This document shows positions 45,036 to 55,738 of a stretch of 64,000 bases of DNA, one piece after another (the stretch's first letter is position 1; each line of letters begins with the position of its first letter). The stretch spans positions 248,001 to 312,000 of the forward strand of contig JBCAQO010000008.1 of assembly GCA_039111635.1 (NCBI GenBank), read 5' to 3'. The translations under genes were made by a program, and so were the position numbers. The notes under the pieces were generated by a model. The model did no database searches. It was not told the origin of the DNA and saw only the letters and a list, made by a program, of their open reading frames with translations. This stretch comes from Heterobasidion occidentale (Eukaryota; Basidiomycota; Agaricomycetes; Russulales; Bondarzewiaceae).

Positions 45036-45794
45036 TTGTGATTTTGGCCTGCTTGTCATTTGCTTTGGATTCGAACTTTAGAAGAAGGCACCTCTGAGTC
45101 TTCTACATTATCTGATCCTTATTGTCGTCGAAAGTTGCCGCCACCACCGCTACCGCTGCCAAGCCTGCTATTCGAATCTCAGTCTCTCTACACCCTACAA
45201 GGCAAGCAGTTACCACAGCGAATTTTCGTGAATCTACATAGAGCGGTCTGATAGGCCTCTTGTTCTTCACCGGGGGATTGAAGAAGGTCTCTTGAATTCT
45301 GCGAAGGTTGCAAACCGCGAGGTCTGATCATCAGTGTTCCTTGTTCTTTTGACCTCCTGTTCCAGCGCGATCTCCCACAATACTCGAGCGAGGCAAACAA
45401 TCACCACAGCCCGCAAGATCTAGTGATCAAGATACAATAGGCTCCTTTGTTCTTGACCGGGTAATTGAATAAGGTCGTCTCTATCTTGCTTATTATTTCT
45501 GAGAAGGTTGTAAACCATGTTATCTTTCCTTATTCTTCTGACCGCCTTGTTCCAGTGCAGTCCTCCGCAATACCATTGCCTCAGAACCGCATGCATGTGA
45601 CCTGATTTGACTGTGTTCCCTTGACCGCACGAGTCGACAGCGAATGATCCGAACAAAAGGCCTTCCAAGTGATGGGGCATGAAGGAATTATCACAGAAGC
45701 GGAACAAGCAGTACTTGCTTAAAAGCGAGACCACGACCAAGGTCAGACCCATATCATCACTCACTTCACGTCGTAATACTCCACCTATCGAATC
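45036..45794. repeat. Degenerate tandem duplication of about 190 bp
   Basis: 45225-45400 and 45420-45600 are related direct repeats. They share TTGTTCTT, a gap, then TTGAAGAAGGTC or TTGAATAAGGTCG, then GCGAAGGTTGCAAACC or GAGAAGGTTGTAAACC, and CCTGTTCCAGCGC or CCTTGTTCCAGTGC. Both lie upstream of the nuclease-like gene. No gene is seen here. Confidence 0.5.
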
Positions 45795-47228
45795 ATGATC
45801 ACAAGCAATCATGGTGTAAGTAACACATGTCTACCTCTAAGTCTCACATCACTAAATGCTAGGCACCAGGCTGGAATTATGATAGAACGTCAACGACTCC
45901 ACGCAGATCTTGATATTCTTCTTGCTAATGCAGCAGAGACACATGGACTCGAATCTCGTTTGTATCCCTTTCATAGCCTCTCTCTTACAGCTTTCTGCTC
46001 GGACTGGAAGCCTCGCTTGTCTAACAAGAGTTTCTGCTGCCATCCTCAGCCATATTTCTCGTACTTGATTGGGAAAGAGGATTCCGACAAACAACACCAT
46101 AGGAGGGTTCCTGACTTTGCAGTCCTCATCACGACCAAAGGCATCCTCGATGAAGGCCTTGTGTTTTGGGTAGAGGTCAAGCCCTTAGAGAATCATAGGT
46201 GGAATGCTAAACTTTATACGAGAAGTACCAAGGACATCGCATCTGCAATGTGTCTCAACTCAATCATCCAGGTTAACGAGCAGGCGCTATTTTCCTTCCA
46301 GCACTTCGATGGAAACATCCACTATGCATTCTTGATGGTTGGAGGGTTCTTCACGCTGCTGAAGTACACGAGGCCGACACAGCTACTACCATATGTGAAG
46401 CCCAATCCTCCCGCTACGCTTCGCCAGAAGTGGGGAAGAGAGCACGCACTAGGAAACCAACGGAGGTTCACGATAATCTAGGGGATCCTGCCGATATTGA
46501 ACCTGAGGTTTTGTGTTTCCTCGAGCTCATATTCACAGGACGTGAAGAAGGTCTGAGCCCAATGTTTCTGAGGGCACTAGATCAGGTTGCACAGTCATCT
46601 ACGGAGCTTGTGGAATCCTTCGAGATGCCTTCCGTCCTTGGCGTCCCACCCGATGCCCCTCCATACTCTGAAGAACCCAAGGTGCATTCATATATATTGG
46701 GCAGTCTTGCCTAACTTTTTGATGTTGAAAACATGGCAGGTTCGAGGACAGAGCTTGATACATCAATTGTTGCTGGCGAAGAAGTCAGAGGGCATTGAAA
46801 GCCCTCCCAAACTGTCGGCGGCAGGGACATCTTCCACAGTCGTATCCCTCTACCCAAGCCCCCCTCGGCGCAAGCGTGCAAGAACAACTACCACAGTGCC
46901 TCCAATGGAGATGCAGACGCGCTACCAACAAGGCATAGAGGCTGCACGACATCAGGAAGTCCTGCATAGTGCACTTGCAACCTTCACATCACGGTCTCCC
47001 TTCACACCTCTTTCACCCTCCCCGCCTGCTGGTGATCTTCATGGCGAGCCATCTGCCGCATCATTTATTCAGCCCTTGTTTTACCCCTCGAGTCCATCCA
47101 CGAGTGGCCACGTTAACGAAGCAACCACATCAGCTAAAGGCACCCCTGAGTCTCCCTCGAAACCCACCAGAAATCCTCGAGCTCCTGTTGCAGAGGGAAA
47201 TGGGAAGGGAAAAGAGAGGGCAAGGTAA
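45795..47228 (+). CDS. PD-(D/E)XK nuclease-like protein, possibly frameshifted
   Basis: The product contains a nuclease-fold signature: RRVPDFAVLITTKG then FWVEVKPLENHRWN (about 46105-46195), that is PDF followed by E-x-K on the next strand. The start is either ATG 45795 or ATG 45885; a multiple-of-three segment between them has good splice sites. After HYAFLMVGGFFTLLKYTR the frame ends at 46481, yet a second frame continues convincingly from about 46390 (GKRARTRKPTEV, LGDPADIEPEVLCFLELIFT) and is spliced near 46680-46741 to a Ser/Pro-rich tail (SPPRRKRARTTTTVPP) ending at 47228. I found no good intron at the frame change, so this is either a missed short intron or a real 1-nt lesion. Such proteins are multi-copy in Agaricomycetes; biological role unknown. 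Confidence 0.6.
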
Positions 47229-47596
47229 ATTATTTCCGCGACTCAGAACTGGATTCGTCCTAGGAATGTATATATGGAACGTGTAGATTGCATAGCTACC
47301 AAGAGACTCTACGATCAGTCTTGTAAGATTCAGACTTCATGACAATTTACGATGATTGGAATGTACGGACGTGCTTTCTCGTGGGCTCAGTGAACATCCG
47401 CAACTTGGTTGGCAGTTGTAGAGAGAGCGCAAGAGAGTAAACGACAGCAGTAAGCTGAGTATACACAAAACATCTGTCCTCTGTGTGAGGCTGGCCACGG
47501 AGACTCACAACAAATGGAGAGAAAGCTGTAAACCCTATTAGCTAGAGAGGTTTCACGACTGTGCACATATATGGAGGCACTCACCGTCAACGCAGC
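47229..47596. other. Spacer, 3' flank of WYWDM copy 4
   Basis: No gene is seen. From about 47500 it is homologous to 48640-48752, the matching 3' flank of copy 5. Confidence 0.5.
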
Positions 47597-48218
47597 TCAG
47601 TAGTACGATTCATGGCTCATGTCCCAGTACCACATCGGCGTCGAGTCGAGCTCCATCTCTTTCTGCAAGAACTCGATGACCCTCTTTTCGTGCCCCTCCC
47701 CGCGGCGCTGCAGTTCCCGCATCGAGTGGTTCGAGTAGAGCGCGAGGAGCCCCTCGTAGTGTACCGAGAACGGCCGACGGTAGTACACCAGGAAACCAGG
47801 GATCCTCTCCCTGAACAGCCTGGTGATTCGGCCCCACGCGACTGCGGGGCTGGTGATGGCTTCATCGGGCGCGCACGAAGCCCGGATGTTGCGCTTTGCC
47901 GCGTAAGCAAGGAGATGCTTGTGAGTGATACCGAGACCGAAGGAAAGGAGAGCGCCCGTGTGCGTGATTTCTGCATCGAGTTCGGCAGGAAGTTGTTGCA
48001 TAGGAGGATATTGTTTGATGTATTCTCTAAATTCCTGTTCATGAGGTCAAAATGCGTCGAGGCATCGATGAGCAATAAGGACGAAGAACCTGTTGCTGGG
48101 CTATGAGCGCGCGCCGAGTCAGGACTGACTTTCCGTCCGCATTCTGCTCGATCTCCTTTGTATAGGCCGAAAGGTCTTCCACTTCAATGTCGGGGACGGA
48201 GGCTCGTGGTATGAACAT
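47597..48218 (-). CDS. WYWDM family copy 4, 188 residues, uncharacterised
   Basis: Exon 1 (48218-48090) encodes MFIPRASVPDIEVEDLSAYT to RRALIAQQQ. Exon 2 (48034-47597) runs from EFREYIKQYPPMQQLPAELD to PMWYWDMSHESYY. The layout matches copies 2 and 3: exon 1 of about 130-160 nt, then an intron of 55-65 nt, then exon 2 of 432-438 nt. It is nearly identical to copy 5, from which it differs at few positions, and about half identical to copies 2 and 3. GC content is higher than in copies 2 and 3. Function unknown. Confidence 0.75.
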
Positions 48219-48752
48219 CCAGCAAGTGACTGAACCGCACCAATGACGCGAATACCAAGGTGGAAGCAAGAGTATCTACGCGGGCCGGTAATGGTGAGTA
48301 GCAGCGACGCGTCAGAAAGCATCCTTTGGTCGTGCGAGAAGGAGCCCTCTTCAGGATTTCAGAAATCATCGCACCCGCAGGATCGAGACACTCCCCTCTA
48401 TACCCCAGATTCCACACTGTCATGCGCAGGCTCAAGACACGCGCCGAGCGCCACCTGGACACACATGCACGTCTTAACAGTCGCGAACAGCCTGAGGTGT
48501 CAGTTATGTGAATTTGACATTGAAATCCATCACGACAGTCAATACAAAGATCCTCAGTACAGAGGCCACAAATCTGCGAGCGAAAGCAGCGACAAAGCGC
48601 GGTAACGATAACGAAAGAGCGAGAGAGAAGCTTTTACAGTCTGTATGAAGTCGGTCACGAAGACTAAGAACAGACGTCGATAGAGGGAAAACTGTGTATC
48701 CTATGAGAGAGGCGACTGCACATAAACAAAGGCCACTCACTGTCAACGCAGT
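48219..48752. other. Spacer between WYWDM copies 4 and 5
   Basis: Short promoter of copy 4 followed by the duplicated 3' flank of copy 5, homologous in part to 32370-32850 and 41850-42318. No gene is seen. Confidence 0.5.
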
Positions 48753-49375
48753 TCAGTAGTACGAAGTATAGCTCATGTCCCAGTACCACATCGGCGTCGA
48801 GTTGAGCTCCATCTCTTTCTGCAAGAACTCGATGACCCTCTTTTCGTGCCCCTCCCCGCGGCGCTGCAGTTCCCGCATCGAGTGGTTCGAGTAGAGCGCG
48901 AGGAGCCCCTCGTAGTGTACCGAGAACGGCCGATGGTAGTACACCAGGAAACCAGGGATCCTCTCCCTGAACAGCCTGGTGATTCGGCCCCACGCGACTG
49001 CGGGGCTGGTGATGGCTTCATCGGGCGCGCACGAAGCCCGGATGTTGCGCTTTGCCGCGTAAGCAAGGAGATGCTTGTGAGTGATACCGAGACCGAAGGA
49101 AAGGAGAGCGCCCGTGTGCGTGATCTCCGCATCGAGGTTAGCAGAGAGTTGTTCCATGGGAGGATACTGTTTGATGAATTCTCTCATTTTCTGTTCATGC
49201 GGTCAAAAGGCGTCGAGGCATCGATGAGCAATGAAGAACGAAGAACCTGTTCCCGGGCTAGGAGGGCGCGCCGAGTCAGGACTGACTTTCCGTCCGCATT
49301 CTGCTCGATCTCCTTTGTATAGGCCGAAAGGTCTTCCACTTCAATGTCGGGGACGGAGGCTCGTGGTATGAACAT
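48753..49375 (-). CDS. WYWDM family copy 5, about 188 residues, uncharacterised
   Basis: Exon 1 starts at ATG 49375 (MFIPRASVPDIEVEDLSAYT to RRALLAREQ) and exon 2 runs from about REFIKQYPPMEQLSANLDAE to PMWYWDMSYTSYY at 48753. It is a tandem near-duplicate of copy 4, so the pair arose by a recent local duplication of a unit of about 1.15 kb. Its 5' side is bounded by the putative helicase-carrying element that starts at 49496. Confidence 0.75.
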
Positions 49376-49653
49376 CCTCGAGCAAGTGACTGAACCGCAC
49401 CAACGATGCGAACACCAAGGTGGAAGCGAGAGTATCTACGCGGGTCCGTGCCGCTGGCATGGTGCAGTAGTCTGCTTTCTGCGCGGGTGGCTTAAGGGGG
49501 GGTCGGTATCGTAGTCTTTGCTAGTGACGGAGTTTAAAATATTTGTTGATCAAATGTAGTCCTCGCGTAGCGGAGTATGAACGTGTCCGTAGCTCATGTG
49601 CGACAATCGGTCGCCTTGTCGAAAACTTCATATTGCAACTATTCTATTATACC

Positions 49654-52600
49654 ATGGCAGACACCACTGAGCCCCCCGTCCCAGCTCCTATAAAGGAGGA
49701 CAAAAAACTCTGTGCCAATGCTGACAATGCACACAAACTCGATGCCATCCTCATGTTTATCCAAGACCAAAACTGGACTGTCGGACATTTCCTCTATCAT
49801 GCCTTCGCAAATCCACAACACAGCGATCCTAGGAACTCATCTATTCGCACAGCAATGGTGTCCAAGTTTTTGAAGGGGAAATCAACCGTGAAAGCGCAGG
49901 ATATCATCGAGGCTATGTATGCAAACAAGTATAGTGCTCCTAAAGCTGTGCGAGCAAGCAAGAACAGACCCGCTAGTGCCGTCAAACATTCAGATACAAG
50001 AACAATGGCCCAATGGGGATTACGCGAGTGGGCTATCAAGACAGTGGAAGGCATAGTTGACCAGGAAGCCAAGGAAATTTCCTCAAAGTCAGGAGGATTC
50101 CACCTTCTGAACCGAGATGTTTCCTGGAGCTATCTGCATGAGTTCTCGCTCAAGAAGTTTCTTTTGGCTGCAGAGAACAAAAGTCCTACCTTTTTTCGAC
50201 TTCTCATTGCAGCTGCCATCCCCGCACACAAACGTCCACCTATTCAGCTTGATGCGACCATTGCGAGCAGTGCAACACCACCAACCACATCATATGCCAG
50301 TTATTTTGAGGAAACAGTGCCAAGCGGGTCAGGAAAAAGTCGCCGAGACCGCCTCTTGGTGAGTAGCAGTTTGCGACACTCTATCGTAGGCATGGTCCTG
50401 ATATATGTGAGCAGATTGTTCTTGTATCATTTATCATGATTATGAACGCACGTAATCTGCATTTTACCGCATTCCAAAAACTTGTCGGAACATGGTTATT
50501 TGCGCACACTGCACAAAAGAGTGTATATGACATTCTGGGCAGATTTGGTCTGGCGGTGTCCTACACATCAGTCCTCAAATTCTTACGGTCGTTGTCGTTA
50601 TCAGCAAGAGAAGTCATACGTGAAAAAGCAAAGACATGAGCCTTTTTAATCATCTACGACAATATTAACCGCATGTTCCGAGCATGGGACCCTGACCTCG
50701 CACAAAAAGACCATATTCATAACGGAACAGCTGCAACCTATGTGGAGATCGAGGACTGTGATGTTGACACGGCCTTCAATCCACAACCTCTGAAGGATGC
50801 TCTAGATGCCAAGAAGCGAACAGCGCTCTCGCTTAATGTGCTATACCGCTGAGTGGATTGGCATCATCTCAATGGCATTATGGCACTGCATTGCTTACAA
50901 TTCCTTTCCGATGAATGTCCAAGCCTGGAGGATTCTCGATTGTTTGTCCAGCTAGAATTGCGGACAGCAATGGCGGTCCATCGTATGCGCAGAGGCCGGA
51001 AAACCACACTTCATCCTTTGGCAACGTCTGACCTTAATGAAGGAAGCACAGCGGAGAATGCCAAGGTCCTGGAGGATCTTTTACTTGATCAGCTTGATCT
51101 ACCAAAGGGGAATGTAGCACAGTTACTAACAATAGTTGGAGGTGACCAGTCAACCGTGGAAAAGCTTTGTGCACTCAAGAAGTTCTTAGAAACATGTCCG
51201 CATGGATATTCACGCTACGGCTGGGTCCTGCCCTTGATTCAGCTTTGGCATATGGGATGGGCAGACCTTGAGAGAGTATTAAACACTCACTGGGGGGCAA
51301 CTTCGCAATCAAGCGACTTGTCATCATTTTGTGCGGCAAACATTCTTCTAGGTCGAAAGGTGAAGGACATCAAGCGTCCTGATTACTATCCGACGCAGCA
51401 CCTTGTATTTGATACTCTGAAGGCAGAAGTTTTGGACTGCTGGCGGTATGTTCTTTTCCGGTCTACATGTGAGAGTGTGGCTGAGTTTTGTATAGAATCT
51501 TTCTGGGAACCACTGACCTCGATGGTCATTTTCGTGCACATCCTACCACAAATAAACATCTACTGGAGAAAGCGGGTCAGCTATGCTCTCGTTACATGAC
51601 AACAGAGGCCTATGAACGTGCCCTAGATGGGGATCTGGAGGTAGCGGTCCAAGGTTTTTTTGTCGTCGGAGCACCATGGAGTTCACAGAATGATACGGTG
51701 CCAACGAGTGGAGGTGATTGAGTCCTTGCCAACTCCATACTCCGCATGCGGGACAGCATGCTACATTATGAATTCCAGTGTGCCATTTTGGATGGCGACA
51801 TCGGACGGGCTATGAATGTGATGGCGGTAAGTAAACACTCAACATGACTTGACAAACCAATGTACTCATTCACCTTGATAAGGTCTGGGTGTTCACATTC
51901 ACAGGTTCAGGACGTAATAAGTACTCAAATGAACTTCTCGAGTTGACCTGTAACTTCGAGTTTGAGTATTCACCAGAACTTCAAGAAGCTGTCAAGAATA
52001 ATTGGCTTTGCAACCTTACCGGCGTTGAGGGGTGCTGGTTCCCGATGGATCTGCTCCAGGAAAAGAATATCAAGCAGCTTAAGAAAATGGTACAAAGGCG
52101 AGATGCAACCTTTGGCGGCAATTTCTTCCAAACGATTGTGGCGCTCAATATTCGAGCATTCCTGCAAGTGATCTCATCAATGCGGACCATGGCACGACTG
52201 GGTGACAAGGGAGGCACTCACCGTCGACAGAAGAAACAGGCTGCAATGAGAGAGCTTTGGCGACACATGGAAGAACACGGTCTTCACAGATTCCGGGCTG
52301 GGCGCAACCAAGGACATAGCGCGCAGGACGATTTCGAGGCTGGTTATGATCGCTTTGATACGACACCCAGAATCGCAGACTTCATTAGCCGCACTCTACG
52401 TGATGCAGGTGCAATTCATGACTCCGGTGATGACATCACCCATACAATGCCCGTGGATGTTCAAGATGACGGGCCCATTCCTAATGTTGTTGTGGATGGG
52501 ACCGTGATCAGTGATGAAAATGCCTCTGCCAATGCTGAGGAAGAGCAGCATATGAACGTGCTCATGAATGATCATTTATTAGCAGCAATAGACCCCTCGG

Positions 52601-52788
52601 ATTCCGAAGATGCATCTAAGGCTGACGGCGGTGCCGACAATGATACCGATAGTGAAGATTCTGAACCAGGGGGGTTCAGAGATTATGCAACAAGGAGACG
52701 AGGTTCTAGTTATGAGAGTGGAGATTCAAGCCTAGATGAGGGTATTGGGTCAAGCGGTGGAACTGATTCAAGCGAGAGCGCAGACTGA
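49654..52788 (+). pseudogene. DUF6589 protein gene with three in-frame TGA stops
   Basis: Family typical of Agaricomycete genomes, probably transposon-encoded. It reads MADTTEPPVPAPIKEDKK onward, with an intron at about 50358-50420, then FLIIYDNINRMFRAWDPDL, NGTAATYVEIEDCD, LNGIMALHCLQFLSDECPS, AVHRMRRGRKTTLHPLAT, VGGDQSTVEKLCALKKFL and PHGYSRYGWVLPLIQLWHMG. An intron at about 51448-51495 then leads to FLGTTDLDGHFRAHPTTNKH, and one at about 51830-51885 leads to an acidic C-terminus. Premature TGA codons stand at 50637-50639, 50850-50852 and 51719-51721, all inside conserved blocks and otherwise in frame. YDNIN and GGDQ are candidate catalytic acids. A functional product would require readthrough or RNA change, so the gene is probably dead. 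Confidence 0.8.
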
Positions 52789-52844
52789 TGGAGTCTAGCA
52801 GCACACAAGGTCTTAGATTAGAATAAAACACATCAATTATCAAT

Positions 52845-55392
52845 TTAACGCTTGCACGATGCAGTAGCATTATTTTCCTTGTTTGAAGTAGACATGTGAC
52901 GCTAAAATGTGAGAGTCGTCAGTGACCATAGGTTTCGTTATTGGTGTGTGATACCCACCTCTAGGCAGGTACGACAAACCTTGGCAGCGGCAGGGGCCAA
53001 TGCACAGAGATCCACCTCCGTTAGCCGCCATTTTGTTAGCCTTGATTGCAGTCTCTCTGACGATTCTGCACTGACTGGCAGCTGTCGATTGCATTCCGTA
53101 CTTGCCGTTAGGATGCCAGCAGACTGGCTGTGTGCAGGCTCGTCGCCTGAGATCCGTAGGCGTATGCGTTTGATGTGAAGGAGGCCATGTTCTTCAACAT
53201 ATTCCCTGACCTGTGATGCCTCTTGGACCTCCTTCTTCTCCTGACGCGCGTGTCGATCTCGTGCTAGCTTTACCTCATGACACTTCTTCAGTACATCTCG
53301 CATCTCCATACTGATCTTATTGACAACATCCCATAATGCGAGGCCAAGTGTATCCCAGTACCGCCATCCTATGAGACGCTGCTCGAGGATTTGCACGGTG
53401 GTCACTAAGTGGAAGTCTTGGGTGATTTTTTTGGCGTCCTGGTCGGAAAGTACACAGCGCGTCGACAAGAACAGACGGTCAGGATGTGACTGGCATATCC
53501 AGCGCATCCGCCTGACCTCTACTTTCAGCTTAGCTATCACTTCATCGGTGTCCTTCCTAGATAGCCGCATGTGCTGTGGAACAAGAGCAAGATCTCCTCT
53601 CTTGCGCTTTAGCAAGTTTGGCGACCGTTTTTCCATTCGCATGCCAAGATCTGCTTATAGTCAACAACCCGAACAAATTTGATGTAGGCAGAGTTACGCA
53701 CCATCGAGTGCCGCTGGCTGCTCTACAATCGGCTGGACCCCCTTCTGCTTTGGCCATTGTAGAGGGAATGGAATCCGTGCGGAGGGAATGGGCTCGGCAG
53801 CACATGAGCTGCACCGTCCACAGTCTTGCTCGATGCCAGGATTTCCGTAGACCACATTGATCTGACGTGTAATGCACAGCTTCTGTGTGTGTGCCGAAAT
53901 GGCCAATAGCAGTGATGTGCAGGATTTCCCAGGATGCGGATGCTTTTTTTGTTGTCGCGAGGTCGTACATGCTGCCCCGAGTGTGGTCAACTGAGAGGTG
54001 ATCTGTGAACCCGAAACAGCTGCACTAGTCGACATTACAGCGTCGTTAGGATGAATGTGGCTCCAGTGTACGTCCCTGCCTCCGTTGTCCCTTTCTCTCT
54101 CTACTCTTCGCAAAACATCCAGTAATCGGGGGTCCGGATGATCCAAGGACGCATAGGCCCGCGCTGTCTCGAGATCCGTCTGCTTGACATAAACAATGGC
54201 TCGTCCTCGCGTGATAACCTGTCCCCGTGCAGGTCGACCGGCGCGCTGGACAATCGACGACAGGCTACGGGGGGATGGATACATGATAACCTCATGGATA
54301 TTGGGAATGTCGATCCCAACTTCCAATATTGCCGTCGCAACGAAGACAAGTGTCTGCCGAGTGTCTGACTCAAAAGGCACCTTTAGAGCAGCGAGGCCCT
54401 CTACTTTGCAATCAGGACAGTTCATCGAATGCAAGTGACGGACTAGGACTGTCCGGTTAAGAGAAGGAGACAACAGTGACCGCAAGTACTGTGTAACGCG
54501 ATGACCAAGTTCAATAGTGTCGTAGTACAGTAAACGCTTGGGCTCGCTGGTTGCTTTTGTCAGGCCATCGGGAATCAGCCAGTCCAGGTCATGAAAGTTG
54601 TAGCCGGTGTAGGGGAAGAGAATGTCACGAAAGATGAATGTGACGTTATAGCGCTCACAGTCGCGATGATCAAGATGATAGGCCCCCTCATGAAATCCAA
54701 GATGCCGTAAGATACGTTCAGTCTGAGGCCCTGGCTCCACGGTTGCAGAAAGTGCGACAACGGTCAGATGGTCTGGTGCTCGCGACCGAAGCGTCCAGAT
54801 GTCTCGGTACAAGGGGCGGAAATCGGCGCCCCACTCATCAACCAGATGTGCCTCGTCGACAACGAGTACTTGCCATCGAGCACGGAATGGCGGGTGAGAT
54901 ATGAGTGCCTCAAATTGAGGGGATCGAAGAGATTCTGGAGATATGGTGATGGCGCTGTAACGACAGGCCTGTGCCTCTGCCCAGAGGTTGATGCCCGATT
55001 TTAGCGCCACAGCAAGAGTGTCGGCATTGATGGCGACGGTCTTCAGGCCTTTAGAATTCAAGCTTTCGGCCTGATAGTACAATCATTTGTTAGTAAATGC
55101 ACACAGATTGCAGGTTACCGATACGCACCATGTCACTTTCGAGAAAGTTGGTGGGTTCCACCACGACTGTGACAGTTTCTCGCTTCACCAGAGCTGGGAT
55201 ATAGATCAGTGCAGATTTTCCATCCCCTGTAGCAGTTATGCAGATTACATCCTGTCCATTCAGGATGCGCGCTGAGTTATATAGCTGAAAATCCTTGGGA
55301 TCATATCCAAGGTAAGGCCGGACCATTGTCCTGATCTTCTCGAGCCCCTCGGGGCTGGTCCAGTCATACTGAGAGCTTAAGAGGGATTCCAT
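52845..55392 (-). CDS. RecQ-like SF2 DNA helicase
   Basis: Predicted ATP-dependent helicase. Exon 1 (from ATG 55392) has the N-terminal block LGYDPKDFQLYNSARILNGQ and Walker A ATGDGKSALIYIPAL. Exon 2 (from about 55068) has ITISPESLRSPQFEALI, the DEAH box VLVVDEAHLVDEWGADFRPL, motif III ALSATVEPG, ILEVGIDIPNIHEVIMYPSP and motif VI IVQRAGRPARGQ, followed by a Cys-containing region (NPGIEQDCGRCSSCAAEP) like the RecQ zinc domain. Later exons carry a basic, helical C-terminal domain and end RHMSTSNKENN to the stop at 52845. No in-frame stop is seen, in contrast with its DUF6589 neighbour. The two stops are only 56 bp apart. Multi-copy RecQ-like genes of this kind occur in Agaricomycetes, sometimes near telomeres. 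Confidence 0.83.
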
Positions 55393-55616
55393 GGTACATC
55401 TATAAGTTAAAGATAGGCCATTAGTCTGTTATACGGATAGCATTAGATGGAGTAGAACGGAGACGAGGATTGATCAACAGATCAACGCGCTGCGCGACGC
55501 GCTTGATGTCACTTGTTTGTATGTATATGTAAGCTGCCGACGAGCGGCAACGATCGGCAGCGTTCGGCCGGGCCCACTGTAACCGAACTCCCCTTAAGCA
55601 GGGGTAAACAGAAAGC

Positions 55617-55738
55617 AGACGTCAGATACGGATATCCGGAGACCACGTCGGAGGTTGAAGGAGAATCGTCAACGTTGCTGCCTTTGGGAGACTATGGTGC
55701 AGTGCACGCCGTGGGAAACAGGCTTGTGCTGGTTTTCT
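55617..55738 (+). repeat. Dispersed repeat, copy B
   Basis: Second copy of the element fragment at 41605-41735, in the same orientation. It ends exactly where the 804-bp hAT-type element begins. Confidence 0.6.

Larger units (their letters stand above)
49496..55593 (+). mobile_element. Putative DNA transposon carrying DUF6589 protein and RecQ-like helicase
   Basis: The two convergent genes at 49654-52788 and 52845-55392 are enclosed by TTAA at 49492-49495 and TTAA at 55594-55597. The sequences just inside are GGGGGGGTCGGTATC on the left and, inverted, GGGGAGTTCGGTTAC on the right. The ends are short and imperfect, but they sit close outside both start codons (about 160 and 200 bp). The known Academ and Kolobok groups come to mind: some Academ lineages carry an SF2 helicase beside the transposase, and Kolobok elements duplicate TTAA. 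I cannot assign the element by reading alone. Confidence 0.5.

Noticed and set aside
45795..47228. Bacterial-type restriction system because of the PD-(D/E)XK motif
   Set aside because: No methyltransferase neighbour, and the gene has spliceosomal introns; the fold is common in eukaryotic and transposon proteins.
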